DNA of 64,000 bases from Nymphaea colorata (GCF_008831285.2 NC_045143.1:14533151-14597150), one strand, 5' to 3'; counted from the stretch's first letter, positions 20,637 through 33,015 are shown. Made by a program: numbers and translations. The notes: generated by a model from the sequence alone, not told the origin.

Positions 20637-20824
20637 TGTTGTCGTGAGAGAAAGAGAGAGAGAAGAAAACACGTCCAACTTATTATTCATCACTTACCCT
20701 AACCCTTACTTAAGGGAGAATTAGGGTAAAGAACAAAATTACAATGTAAACCAAAAAGCTATTGAAAATAATTAAAGAACTGTCAAGTGCTTTAATATTC
20801 CAAAAAACTACCTCAACGTCAAAA
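20637..20824 (-). repeat. Copia 2 5' LTR (188 bp)
   Basis: Same length as the 3' LTR. The outer end reads CGTCAAAA where CATCAACA is expected, so the conserved CA end has mutated. The GACAG duplication follows at 20825-20829. Confidence 0.93.
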
Positions 20825-20829
20825 GACAG

Positions 20830-22389
20830 GTTCAACAAGCATCATGAAAAGAGGCAATAAACCCAACGCTGTGTGCATGCTGAAGCCCACTGCATTTATT
20901 TTAAACTAAGAAAGTTCTTTCTTCTTTGTGTTTGGAAATGGAGAGAATTTGACAAGATAAAGGGAAAAGGTCACTGAGGAGAGGATAATTGGTAAACCCT
21001 CAATATGAGTTGTAAAACTATGCAATATTAGAATCAAACCGGCGTAAAATTGTTCTGTTTTAGCATCAAAAGTGTATTGCACATGGTTAAATCATCAGAA
21101 AAGATGAGACAGAGCACAAAAAGAATTATTCCAACCAAAAGAAAGTACCTGCCTAGCTGAAGTAGTGTATATCCTCCAAGCCAATCTTTAGTATTCATGC
21201 ATTCAGGGAGAACAGAGACCACCTTCCAAGAAGTGTTGATCTCAATTCATCAGGACCCCACCTCATTGTTCACCAGAAGTCAATTCATCAGGACCTCCTC
21301 TAGCAATTCACCTTTTGGAAGTTGAATGCTATTTATCACGAGAATGATAAAAGCATTTATACTTTATAGTTTATACACCTTACTGTGCAGTAACTTTTCA
21401 AAGAATCTGATTGGAAGAGAGAAACATAGAAAACCAAATAGAAGAATTCAGCATCCGTAACAAGCCAAGCGATGGATGAAAGATTGACTGGAGAAGATCA
21501 GTAAGAGAACATCAAGAAGGGCCCAGTAAAGGCATACTTGATACCACTTATTGTTGAGGAATATCATGTAGTCCAATAGTGTAATACCTAATATGAGAAA
21601 TACTATAAAGTATAAACAACACATTATTGGATATTCTGAAGCTTCGACTCAACCACCGATAAATGCATCAGTGACAAAAAGCTAGAGCCAGTACCATAGA
21701 TGGTAGGTGATGCATATAAGTTGAGGCCTCCAATTACCAAGGGTGGCCCTGGTAACAAAATGGTCGAGCACCTGACTCTGTGAGAACTAGTATTAGGGAT
21801 GGTTCCTGGTAATAAACTTTTAATTGTCTTTGTCGTTGGAGCCTAGTCCTCCATAGTTGGAAGCAGTTGAAATTTTATCTTTTCCTGCATGGTTTTTTCT
21901 AGAATTTTTAATCCATGATTGTTCATGGTTGACGTGAGTATGCAACCACCTGAAATCAAGTGTGATACAGTACTATCCCTAATTTTGAAGTCTTTTTCTA
22001 TATACACCCAATGGAACATCGGTGAAGCTACCCTTGAGAGAGGGAGATTTGAAGAACTGGCAACAAAATTCCATGTACTTCGAGGCAAAAAAAAGAAAAT
22101 CTCAAATAAGGAGGCCTTGTTTTGGTACCACTTAAATAAGTGCACCAGATATTCCCAGGAAGGCCAAATAAAGGGAATCAGCTCTCAACAAATAATGCCT
22201 CACAAAGCCTGCAATGGCTTTTCGCATGCCAGTCTCTCAGTTTAGTGCTTAGCCTTCCTAATTGCTATGTTCCTTGTCAAGGCTTATATGAGTTTAAGGT
22301 TCATAATGTTACTTTGAGCTATGTGGATGCAATCTTTATCCTATACTTTGTTAACTAGAAACTTAATTTTTAATGTCAATTGATTACAG
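20830..22389. other. Non-coding DNA upstream of the first visible RRF exon
   Basis: No exon of the recycling factor N-terminus was found here. It is probably intron. A short direct repeat (TCAATTCATCAGGACC at about 21244 and 21281) is present. A minus-strand open stretch near 21160-21225 (VSVLPECMNTKDWLGGYTLL) followed by a GT could be an exon-like relic, but I cannot identify it. The sequence ends in the acceptor TTGATTACAG. Confidence 0.5.
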
Positions 22390-25300
22390 GTTGAGTATTA
22401 TGGAAGTCCAGTGAGTTTGAAGAGCATTGCACAGATCAGTACTCCAGACAGTAGTTCTCTCCTTGTCCAGCCATATGACAAATCGAGGTAACAGGTGATA
22501 TTAGTCTGTGAGATATATATTTCCAAGAATTTTGGTTTGCCCTCATCTTCTTTCTAGGAAATAAGATGCATATTCTGATTCTTTTATGCCTTCTTGTAAG
22601 TGCAGCTTAAAGGTCATCGAGAAAGCCATAGTGAGTTCAGATCTTGATCTTACTCCTAATAATGATGGGGAGGTGATTCGATTAACTATCCCACCATTAA
22701 CATCCGAAAGAAGGAAGGTTAGATTTTATTTGAGAAGCTATTTTCTTCTGTTCATGAAGTTAAGGCTTTTCAATTTGAAGCATTTGCAGACATCTGAATT
22801 TACACGTTCTGTGGCCATTCAAACTAACCTGATACTGGTGAAATTTAAATCCAAAGTAAATATGGATACTATAAATATGGTTTAATAATTCTTTCCTGTT
22901 CAAATGAAAAAGATTCTGGAAAGACCTATGAAGCTTCCAACCCTCCTAGGCAACTCATGCGCTATCCATACCACATTGAAAGTGACATCAAGATATCCTT
23001 CAATCCCATCGACAGTTGAACAAAGTATATCAGGATAGACCACTGGGTTATTAAGCAAAAGGTTGATAAGGGGATTGAGTATATCTCTTTAAATAGAAAA
23101 TCAAGTGGCTGATCTATTTATGTAGGGCCTTACAAAAAACGGATTTACTGTCAAGGGACAAGTTGTACATGGTTCGAGACCATGCACAACATGGGTGAGG
23201 GCCGTGAGGCTGATAAGGAGCCATGATGCATTGGAGCTAGATGTAGATCATATCCAGAACTAATGGTGTATAATAGTTGAGTTATATGGATTGCGTTTGT
23301 ATAGATATTGATGTTATATTAATTTGAATTGCTTGGCATAGTTGTCCATTCAATATTTTGTAAGTTTATCATTTAATGGAAATATATTATGTCATACTCC
23401 CATATACCAAGGGATTGTTTACGTTCATTCGCTGGACATCATGGGCATTGTTCCTGTCTTTTTGTGTCTTCTCCTTTCCTTTGCTGACTAAATTTGGTCT
23501 CAACTTCTAAATCTGAGAAGAGATGCATTTTTATATAAGACTGTTCCCATGCTGCCATATTTGTGCGTTACATCATTATAGTGTATAGAAAGCCCTATGT
23601 TTTGATTTTGGGAGAAATTATGTTTCAGCACTAGAAAGCAATGGTGCCTGAGGCATCACCATATCCTGTCAAGTAAATTCTATTGCTAGTAATGTGGGAA
23701 TCCAAATTCAACATCAAACTTCCTACTTATTGACTTTCTGGTTGCTGCCGGCTGGATATATTCATGGTTTTCTTCTGTCCTTTGCAAATATGAAAACTGA
23801 TTGCAAATGCTAGTTCCTTTGATTGCAGGTTGAGAATTGGAAATTTGCTTGCTTTTACTACATAAAGAAACCATTTAGGTTGCTGTTACCCATTAATGAA
23901 TCCACTAGTTTGTTGTTCTATTTGAATCTGCCTTTTGTGTCCAATAGTCCAGCAAAACATCCTAAGCGCTTCCAATTCTTTGTTGTTAATCAAATAGGAG
24001 AAGTACGGTCTGAGGCTGCAAATCTTATTTTCTAACAAGGTCGAGATGAGACAATTTTGGCAAGAGCTTCCTTTTTCTACAAAAACTGCAGTTACATTTG
24101 TTATTTTCCAAAGGGTAGTACTGGTGGTGCTTTAGTCTTTTGTGTAAACTTTGATTTTTGTGGAATTTCATCTCCTTCACTTACCTCATGTGTTTATGGC
24201 TGTATAGTGATGGGTGAGTGAGTTCAGGTGGCCCATTCTTTGTGGAACTAAAGGGATTTTGTGTGAGCTAAAGTTAGATTTGTTGCTCGAATGCTAGAGA
24301 GCAGTTGTGTGCTTGGACTTTAGAGTGGTGTTTTACAATTCTTATCAGAATCTGCCTGATTTGGCCGATCCAAATTGAGTAGGTGGCTGTTCAAGAGTGC
24401 TGCATATCATTTCCAAAGTAGTTTTAAATATTTTTAAGAGTTTTCTATTTTTAATTAATTTTTTCATTTTTTTCCTTTTTCTTTCACAAAAGGATTGTTT
24501 AATACTTTTTGCCAACACACAACCCTTCAGTGGGATCAATGAATTGGCTCATCAACTGAATTTGCAGCTTGCTGATTTGATTCTAAAACCAATTTTCATA
24601 ACACTACATGAGACTGACCCAAGTGGCACCTAAATGATTTCATTAGCAAGCATATTGTTATTACTGCGTAATGCATACATGTATGGTTGCTTCCTGAAAT
24701 TTTATGTCTGAGAAGCAATGGGAACTATACATTGTTCTCAGGAGGATCAACCAGTGAGTTCCCAATAAGTTAGTTTTTGTTTTTCAAATAGCTTGAACAT
24801 TGAACTTTTATTTTGAAGTTTGATTTTTGTGGAGCTTATTTTATTCTCATTTTACCTCATGGATACAGAGGTGGAAAGTGAACTGGGCAACCCATTTTTG
24901 GGACAATGGCAGGGATTTGGATAAAGGTGTAATTAGATCTGTTGGCTACAGAGAAGTAATTAGCATGTTCAGTTCTTTGATTGAATTTTAGGTAGCTATT
25001 CTATTTTGTTTCATGTATGAGATTGACCAAATTACCCACAAAAATGAACTCAATAGTGAGTGTCATGCTTTTTAGCATTCAAAGTTGCTACCTGTAAGTT
25101 TTGTTTGCAAAGCAATGGAAATCTACAGACTTTGCAGGAGTTTGAACTAGTGAGTTCTAGACAAACCCAGAATTGCTCTTTGATTAACCAGCGTTGTGCT
25201 ATTTCTTTGCTGAATATGGTTAATGTGTTTCTCCAAAATACCCAATTGTGGCTGATATATGTCTCTGAGTAGCCTTAAGCCTTCTACTTTGGATTCTTTT

Positions 25301-26842
25301 AAATTTTAAAATACATGACTGAAATTCATCAGTAACTTTAAACTGCATTTAGTAATTGCAGGAACTTTCTAAAGTGGTGGCTAAACAAACTGAGGAAGGC
25401 AAGGTATGGACATATGTTATCTCTACATTCTCTTCTTATGTCAAAGTTGGTTGTCTTCATCTAAATGTTATTTACTGATTATTTCCCTTTATGTATGACC
25501 ATTTCATAGGTTGCATTGAGGAACATAAGGAGAGATGCACTAAAAGCCTATGAAAAACTTGAAAAGGTCCTCCAGTGCTCTCAATTATGATCCAGAAGCT
25601 CTGTAGGTTGACTTTGTTTCCTCTGAATCTCTTTTCCGTCTCTTCTCAGGAGAAAAAACTTTCTGAAGACAATGTTAAGGACTTGTCTAATGATTTGCAG
25701 GTAAAGCTTGAATCTAGATCCAACACGTCCAAGCACTTATATACCTAGCATTATGAGACCTGACATATCTCATGTAGTTCATATGGCTAGTGAATCTTGA
25801 CATGCACCTACTTCAGTTCATGAGTTCATGATTAGCTACAGTAAAGGAATTTTGATAGTAGGGGCATTTCTGTTTTTCTACTTTTTCGTTGGACATAAAA
25901 CCTTTAGTGTCAGTAACCTAAGTTTGAAAGAAGGTGCTTATATATGTATATTGGCAGATATACAATGGATATATGATTTATTGTTTTTTGTTTATCCTTT
26001 TCTGTGCATACATACATACACACAAATCACATATATATATGGGCACATACAATGAGTGTGTGTATGCCTGTTAATGTATTTTTTGTTTGTCGTTTTCTGT
26101 GTTTTTATTATTCCAGTTTCAGCTTTTTGTAAGGTTACACATGGCCTTTGATGGAATTAATTGGCTGTTGGACAGCTCCCAGAGGCTAAAGGTCTAGCTG
26201 TTGTGAGCTGGCCGACAGCTAGGTCAGTTCCTTTTAGCTGTATATATTGGAGAGATTAGTCCCTCTTGTAACCTATGCTTTTTGAGTGTATGAAGTGAGA
26301 TATGCGAAATGTGAATTGCTTTTTTTGGTTTGTTGTGCTTTGATGGACTTGTTGTGAAGGGTTATTATTGGCTTTGTGAGTTTCTGTGTTCTGGATGTTA
26401 AGTCCTCTGTTTTGAAACTGTTTCGGACCTGTTTTGATGTGAAGTTTTATTCCCACTAACTTTTCTTTCATGAACGCTCATAGTAGGCCTATCTTTTGTA
26501 AAAGAAAATTAGGTGGTGTGCATGCGTGCGTGCGAGAGAGATTTTCATCGAAGTGCACCCCAATTTTTCTGATAAAATGCCAAATCCACACTGCACCTCC
26601 ACTTATGAAATAGATGGTGAAGAATGTGATCTTTACCTGTCTTGCTGCAGAAACTGACAGATGAATATATGAAGAAGATAGAGGCTCTCTATAAGCAGAA
26701 GGAGAAGGTTCGTTCATTCTTACCAGATGGCTGTTCTTCTCTAGTTAGTAGATTTCTTGCTTTGAAAACAGAATCTTGTTTCTTTTAAATTTTGCTACTT
26801 AATTAGCATCTTTGTTCATTTCAGGAGTTATTGAAGGTCTAA
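22390..26842 (+). CDS. RRF: Ribosome recycling factor, chloroplast type (3' seven exons)
   Basis: Releases ribosomes from mRNA after termination, acting with EF-G; the plant nuclear copy of this type works in the chloroplast. Seven exons, all with GT-AG introns, join in frame to 144 codons: 22390-22487, 22606-22717, 25362-25403, 25510-25566, 25650-25700, 26651-26707, 26825-26842 (stop TAA). The protein reads [59 protein letters not shown] (conserved Arg motif of the family), [16 protein letters not shown] and ends KEKELLKV. This covers domain II and the C-terminal helices. The transit peptide and first helix (roughly 100 or more residues in plant homologues) are missing: no matching exon occurs upstream in the window. 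The lack of any stop or frameshift suggests selection. Partial at the 5' side. Confidence 0.95.
22718..25361 (+). other. Large intron of the RRF gene
   Basis: 2.64 kb between GAAGGAAG/GTTAG and TAATTGCAG/GAACT, far longer than the other introns (83 bp to about 950 bp). It holds no gene. It contains an imperfect hairpin at 23163-23189 (TTGTACATGGT and ACCATGCACAA) and a diverged internal duplication at about 24150-25190. Confidence 0.85.
24150..25190 (+). repeat. Diverged duplication inside the RRF intron
   Basis: Landmarks recur in the same order: TTTGATTTTTGTGGA (about 24150 and 24820), TTACCTCATG (24181 and 24855), GGC(A/C)ACCCATT-like, TTAGATTTGTTG / TTAGATCTGTTG, ATGAGACTGACC / ATGAGATTGACC, AGCAATGGGAA / AGCAATGGAAA, and AGTGAGTTC followed by C-rich sequence. 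This suggests an old tandem duplication with unequal spacing. Confidence 0.55.
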
Positions 26843-29666
26843 GAAATCCTTGTGAACTGTACATGGATTGATGCTCATTTCAGTTTGCACAGTTAATGTT
26901 GAATACAGGCTGGTTGTCATCATCACCACCACTATCCTGCTCAATTTTGTTCTTGAATTATGAACTAGGGACGCTGTTATTATGCTTTATATATTTGTGT
27001 TTATGCCCTATTTATGTACAGGTCATATTCTGAAGATATTCATCACATCCTTGACTACTTTATTTTATGTCATCTTATCCATCTTTTTTCCTTTTTTTTT
27101 TTTAATTTTTCTGTCTGTGGGCCTGTTAGTACAAATGTGTGGGATCAGGTCAAAGCTCACCTTGTAGGTAGCTGTAGATCAGTGGCCTACTGTGGCTGGA
27201 AATAGCTGGCTACGTGTATTCCATGTTGGGGTTGGACAATGACCTTCTTGCTCAATGGTCAACTTAATGATCATTCCTTCTTGCATCCAATGTGATTCTG
27301 CTTTTTTGTTAGAACAAACTGAAATATAGAAGAATAGTAAATATCAAACTTGAAAAGATGTCTTGGTTAATATAATCAATGTCCTGCATGTATTGGAAGA
27401 AGATCATCAACACTTGGGGCTACTAATTTTACAGCTAAAAATTCTTGTGCATATGCTGTATTTGATCAGGCTTATGTATATTTTAGGCATTCTTCATGCC
27501 TATATATACTTTCTGGGTGAATAGAAATATGAAGATCTCATATGGTGCCCAAAACGTGATGGCCCAAAGTCAACACCTTTTACAAAATCTATTTCAAGTT
27601 CAGCACATCCACATGTTTGGTTCAAGTCATCATGTCGGTTTGTGCTTGTGATGTTTGGATTTGTTGAGAGCTACAGTTATTTTACATGGAAATGAGGTCC
27701 CTGTGGTTTATTAAACCATAGGGATAAGTGTCATCCTCAACCACCTCAGAAGTTTTTGTAAAGTTTTGATATTCAAGAAAATATTTGGAAGGAATGTTAG
27801 TTCTAATATGTCTATTTCTTAAATTTGAAAGCAAAACGTATGTTTGGATCATATCCATGAACATGAGGTCCAAGGTGGAGTACAGAAGCATCAAAACAGC
27901 GAGAACGTCATTCTACATAGAGCCCGAGATCAGTGTGGCGGCAAAGACAACAGAAGTTATGCTCATATACAACAGCAAGGATAATCTGAGGAAAGCATAT
28001 ATGTGGAACTAGAAATGGTTCAGTCTTTAGACTATGAAAAAAGAAGTCTGCTAACGTGCCTTGACGTCTTAAATTTCTCTATGTTTTCTTTGTTCATAAC
28101 ATTCCTATTTTCAAAAACATGTTGCCATTATGGTGATCTTCAGCATATTTTTCGTCTGTCTTTACCGTCTTGCTAATCTTGGTTTCCTTATAGAATGATA
28201 TTCTTGCTATGTCGGTGCTTCCCTGTGCTTCTCTCTGCTATGCCGACTTTGTGCCCTATGTTAGACCTGATTTATAATGCTGTTTCCTTTTGAAGATAAT
28301 AGAGTACTTATAAAATTGTAAGTTTTCTATTTGCTTTGATAGAATAATATTTAACATTCAAATTAGTTTTAGTAATTTTCAGAAAAACAGAAAAGAAAAA
28401 TACAGAGTGAGTACATGTAAGTAAAAGGACTACTGTAGAAAAAGGCAAATACCCGATGTTATTGCGTTAATTTCTTGATAATATCTTTTAAATATCATCA
28501 TATTTTCCAGTGATATCATTTTTCTAACTTTAGGGGATAAGATTGTGGTATTTTTTAACATACTGTTAATATTTGCAACTAATTTAAACCTCTCAATTTT
28601 GTATCCTTGATTACTGGGGCTGTTTGGATGACACTCTAAAATGCTATTTGGTTGGATGACACTAAAACTGGGTCGAAGGATGTTTACGAGCCAGCTGATC
28701 ACGCTACAACTGGAATTTGCGTGAGCTTGAATCGAGCTTGAATTGATTAGTTCGAGCTTGGCTCGATTCAACTCGAGGAAGAAGCTTGACTCAGCTCAGG
28801 TTGAGCTGCCGATCCAAGTTTTAACTTGTAATAATATTGCGGAAGTATATGTTACTTATTCTTTTGTCATGAGCTTAATAGAGTTTAACCAAACCCAGCC
28901 TGCCCATCTCTAGCTCAACTTGTTAAAACGGCGGGTTCATTTCTTAGCTTGAATTCAACTAGTTTAGTTTATTGAATGAGTCGAGGTTGAGTTGAGTTTA
29001 ACTGCACAAGTTCGAGTTGAACCCAAGTTGCTTGACTTGTTGAATATCGCTAACTGGGTCTGAGAAAAACTCAGGTTTGACAAGACCTAGTCTTTCAAAA
29101 GGGGCATGAAAACCTTGACCCCTCCCTCCAGGTTAATAAAAAAAAAATAGGTCTTTTGTAATTGTGAACACCTGATTGTCAGAACTCGTTAAAAAACTTG
29201 ACTTTAGAGATGAAGCTTTTATAAAATTGATTAAATGATGGTGTCTACGAGTGAGAGTCAAAACTTTCCTATGGCTAAGGTCTAGGGCTTTATCAGTACC
29301 CGGTATAGAGTCTCCATTGCACATCACTGAGTAAGATAAGTGATGCCTATGCCACTGGAAACAGTGACTGGCTGGTTAATTGTCACTACAGCCATAGGGA
29401 TGACCAAACACATATAGCTCTACTTGAGTGTTTTCAAAATACAGTCAAACACCGCTTACACGTATATTAGTTAGACATACTTGGCGAGAACTCTTGGTGC
29501 CATGTCACAGTGCAATAAACTGTCTACATCAAGTGGTACCAACAATTTGCATGCACAATATAGGCTAAGAACACAAAGAAAGGTGCCACTACATCATGCT
29601 GCACAACGCATGAACATGGGTCGAGTAAAAACAAAACTTTCCCTGCAACTGCAAGATGTGGACGCA
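26843..29666. other. RRF 3' region and intergenic DNA
   Basis: The first few hundred bases are presumably the RRF 3' UTR. No further gene is supported. A plus-strand frame at 27857-28012 (MRSKVEYRSIKTARTSFYIE...) is open for 51 codons, but I do not recognise it. From about 28680 to 29030 there is a clustered GAGCTTGA/TCGAGTT low-complexity pattern, often seen in plant intergenic repeats. Confidence 0.5.
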
Positions 29667-29854
29667 ATGCGCGTCGATCCAACTCATCCAAAGAAATCTC
29701 GCTCCAAATGAATTGTGCACACATCACCTCTTTTAGGGGCATTTGACAATAGAAACACTAATGCGCATCGATCCAACTCATCCAAAGAAATCTCGCTTCA
29801 AATGAATTGTGCACACATCACCTCTTTTAGGGGCATTTGACAATAAAAACACTA
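29667..29854. repeat. 94-bp tandem duplication (2 copies)
   Basis: Copy 1 is 29667-29760, copy 2 is 29761-29854, head to tail, with 3 substitutions. Each starts ATGCGC(G/A)TCGATCCAACTC and ends AAACACTA. Recent duplication; function unknown. Confidence 0.92.
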
Positions 29855-30539
29855 ATAAATATGTCTCAAAAATTCGAAAAGATTTATGTAATGACTTGAA
29901 GGACATTTTGCAATGCCATGCAGGGCAACGCGTGTCCATTAGCTAACTGCTAGAGCATGGGCCAGTGCAAATGCTGTTATTGGCAATGGCACTGGGCTCA
30001 GTGGCACTACTGTGTGCCTCCTTGATGATTTGCCTTGTGCCCCTTAACCTTTTTATCTTATAATATTTCTTAGTGAATCTATTGGCAAAATATTTCTTGC
30101 TTCGCTCGCCCTGGATGTTCTTCTTTTCTCCACGTCTTCCCTGTCCTACGTTTAGTTTTTGCAATAGGCAGCATCTCGATTACATTGCAGCAGCGAAAAG
30201 TAGTGGGGCTTGTATTCACAAGGTTAGGCCACTCTTTTCTTGCTTTGCATGTCAGATCAATCCTTCGTGAGGTTGATCTTTTCAACCCTTTCTTTTTCTT
30301 TATCTAGTTGATTTCCAGACCATATTCGTTTTATGTTCTTGTCTAGGCGATTATTCTATTCTTTTATTAGGATTAGTAGTGTTAAATCATTTGGAACTTC
30401 TAATTTCGACTCATACTAGAGTTAAAATATCGGCCTACTATAGGACATTTAGCGTAAGGCTTCTATAAGCCATGTTAGATCTGAGTTCATTCATTTCTTT
30501 GCAATGTTCTTTATTTGGTTGTTTAAGAATCCAGTCATT
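29855..30539. other. Intergenic, nothing recognised
   Basis: Short open frames on both strands without recognisable domains. No repeat boundary was found before the hAT-like element. Confidence 0.5.
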
Positions 30540-30547
30540 TATGGTTA

Positions 30548-31748
30548 TAGACCTGGGCGGTGGGCCGGGCCACCACCGGGTACCTGGGACCCGGCCCGGT
30601 TCGGGCGCGGGTCCAGATATTTGTTTTGGTTTATCAGGCTCGTTGTGCCTGACCCGGCGGCCCGACATCATAACAGGCCAAATCCAAGTTAAGTTAATGG
30701 GCCCGTTGGGGCCATTAGGCCCATTAGTGGTCAATAATGGATTCATCATTCAAGAGCGACTTACAACTTTTACAGTGCATTTAGTGATTTAGGGGCGCAA
30801 CTCATGGCTTTTTTGCTGGACTAACAAGTGTTGGGGGCACTCTTCACCTGCCGTCGTAGCAGGAAAGATCCTTCTCTCTGTCTTTCGCTCTTCCTCTCCT
30901 TTTGGGCTTTTGTTCTGATTCTCCTTTGCTGATCGTGGTGAAAGGTTTCGTTGGAACTGTCCCTTCTCCTTTGCTTGCTGGTATGGCCTAGGTTGGCCAG
31001 CGTTCCGTCCTTGGGGTTTCTCCTACTGCATTGATTATGAGGCTAATAGGAAGTTGTTGGATGCACTGGCTGATGACCTCAATACAGCCTCAATCTCTGA
31101 TTACCTCAATACCTGTAGCCTCAATCCAAGATCCACAAGCCGAAACGGGAAGACGACAATGGTAGTTCTGGAATTTCTTTCAATTCTTTAGCATTATGGG
31201 CATACACGGTACGGAGTAATCTATAACTGTGTATCATTGTAACTAGATTTGGATCTGTATTGGGATAGACTATCATTTTATTTATTCTTGGGTATGGGAT
31301 GGTAATATAGCCTTTCCTTGGTTCAGTATTTTTCTTTTTGGGTTTTTGTTTAGCAAACTTTCTTTAGGTTTCTTACGTAGTTGCTGACTATTGTGGACTG
31401 ACTTGCCGGGAGAGAATGCTGTTGTTCAATGACTCGGATCGGTTGTTGAAGAGGGGAGACGGATGGCCAACTAGCTGATTCCTGTTGACATGGATGCCGA
31501 TATTAACCAATATATTGACAAAAAGCAATTGACGAAAAGCAATCTTTCTTTTTCTAAAGTCGATATGGACTCGGTCTAACCTGACCCGGCCCAACGGCCA
31601 GTTAATAAAACGGACCTGGGTCGAGCCCTAGACGTCCGGCACCTGGCCCAGCCCGATAATAGACTGGCTGGGTAGCAGGCCAACCCTATTCAAATGGGGC
31701 TGGATAAGTCGGGCTGGCCTGGGTCAGGCCCGATGATGCTCAGGCCTA
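30548..31748. mobile_element. Non-autonomous hAT-like DNA transposon (1.2 kb)
   Basis: The left end reads TAGACCTGGGC and the right end, on the opposite strand, TAGGCCTGAGC (9 of 11 identical). Both are followed inward by GC-rich subterminal motifs rich in GGGCC, CCGGCCC and GGGTCC, a pattern known from plant hAT elements. Flanking 8-mers TATGGTTA (30540-30547) and ATTGGTTA (31749-31756) match at 6 of 8 positions, compatible with a diverged 8-bp target duplication. No transposase frame is present inside. A misidentified GC-rich repeat is the alternative. Confidence 0.55.
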
Positions 31749-32099
31749 ATTGGTTAGTATGATGGTGTAAAGTTGGGTTTTTTTTTTTTTTCCTATTTCA
31801 ATTGTGTTTTGAGGAAAAAACATGTGGAATAGGTATGTTGTTCTTTCTTGTTCTTTATTAGCATGTCTTTGCGTCAGCCTACGTAGTAGCAGGATGACAA
31901 GAAAGAAATGGAAAGCGAGAGAGTTTCTCTGCATGCATCGCTGGGAACACCTGACTCCACCACAAACCTTTGTGGAAGGCAAGGGAAGCTGCCGAACGAG
32001 GTGTTCCTTCGTCGGCTATGAGGGACCACTCAACCCCAAGGGACCCTGCCATAGGGAATGCATGGGAGGGACCTGGTGCATCGACGGGGGAACCACCGT

Positions 32100-33015
32100 A
32101 GGGGGAGGCATCACCACCGATAGTCTCTGAAACCTGGGCTCAAATGGTGGCTCAGGAAACTCCGGATGAAGAGCACGACAAAACCCCTCTACTGGAAACG
32201 ATGGTCCATGGTAGACCACGAGTGGTTCTCCAGAAGAAAGACCTGAAAGCCCTTCGCCTGCTCGGCGATCAGATGTTTCATGGGAGGTAATTCCAAAAGA
32301 CAGCATGGATTTTCCGTACCTCATGATGAGCTTGAAACGGTTGTGGCATGAAGTTCGCAACCCACGCTTCTCCTCCCTTGGCAGGGGAACGTTCCTAATG
32401 AGAATGGAGTCTGCAGATGAACTTGCAGTGGTGCTTCTGGAGGGGCCTGGCGATTGAGGGGCAAAACCCTTGTCGTAAGCTGCTGGATTCCAAGAATGTC
32501 AATGAACATTGAAGACACCATATGTCTATGGAGTAATTGCTCTATAGAGGCGAAGGGCCTCAATGGGGACCTCCTAGAGGTGGACCCCTTCACAAAGATG
32601 ATGCTGAAGGTGAGTTTCCCTCGCCTTCGCATCAGTGTTTCACTCCATCTCCTCCCTAAACCTCATGTTGAAATACAAGTGGATTGGACATAGATTCATC
32701 TGCAATAGGTTGTCCGTGAGGAGAGACTGAAGTTCTGTGTGATCTGCAAATCCAATTCGCACTTTTGAGAAGTACGGTGTGAACCAGAAGCCCGCCATGG
32801 ACGTCGATTCCCAGTCCAAGTTAGTGGAGGGCTGGACTGAAGTCAAGATTCTGAAACATATGAGGAATAAGAGGGATATGCAAAGAACGTTGCACCACAT
32901 GATACCACCCTCCTCCGATGGGGTAAGAGGTGAAAGCCCGGTGCCGATATGCATAATAGAGGCGCCAAGCCCTACCCAAAACCTCTTAGGTTGATGCCTA
33001 AAGCTGCATGAGTTC
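32100..33015 (+). pseudogene. L1-type LINE ORF1 (DUF4283-like) remnant
   Basis: Fragments in several plus frames match plant L1 ORF1: VSETWAQMVAQETPDEEHDK near 32118-32180, KTLVVSCWIPRMSMNIED at about 32464-32520, LEVDPFTKMM and VSFPRLRI near 32573-32632, and a zinc-finger-like LKFCVICKSNSHF at about 32728-32766, where a stop follows the His. This protein binds element RNA. Frame changes and stops show it is dead. Confidence 0.65.

Larger units (their letters stand above)
10574..20824 (-). mobile_element. Copia retrotransposon 2 (10.25 kb with nested copia 3)
   Basis: Minus-strand copia element bounded by 188-bp LTRs (3' LTR 10574-10761, 5' LTR 20637-20824) and an exact GACAG target duplication (10569-10573 and 20825-20829). 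About 5.2 kb remains when the nested copia 3 (14675-19738 plus 5 bp) is subtracted, a normal copia size. Order on the minus strand: LTR, primer site, gag, protease, integrase, reverse transcriptase, RNase H, polypurine tract, LTR. The LTRs differ at 11 of 188 positions, clearly older than copia 1 or 3. Many stops and frameshifts. Confidence 0.95.

Noticed and set aside
21160-21225. Minus-strand VSVLPECMNTKDWLGGYTLL followed by GT as an exon
   Set aside because: Too short and unidentified; could be a relic but cannot be supported alone.
27857-28012. Frame MRSKVEYRSIKTARTSFYIE downstream of RRF
   Set aside because: 51 codons, no relative recognised and no support for transcription; not reported as a gene.
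31778-31791. T-run as the poly(A) tail of a minus-strand retroposon
   Set aside because: The LINE to its right is on the plus strand and no minus-strand element starts there; likely a simple T tract.
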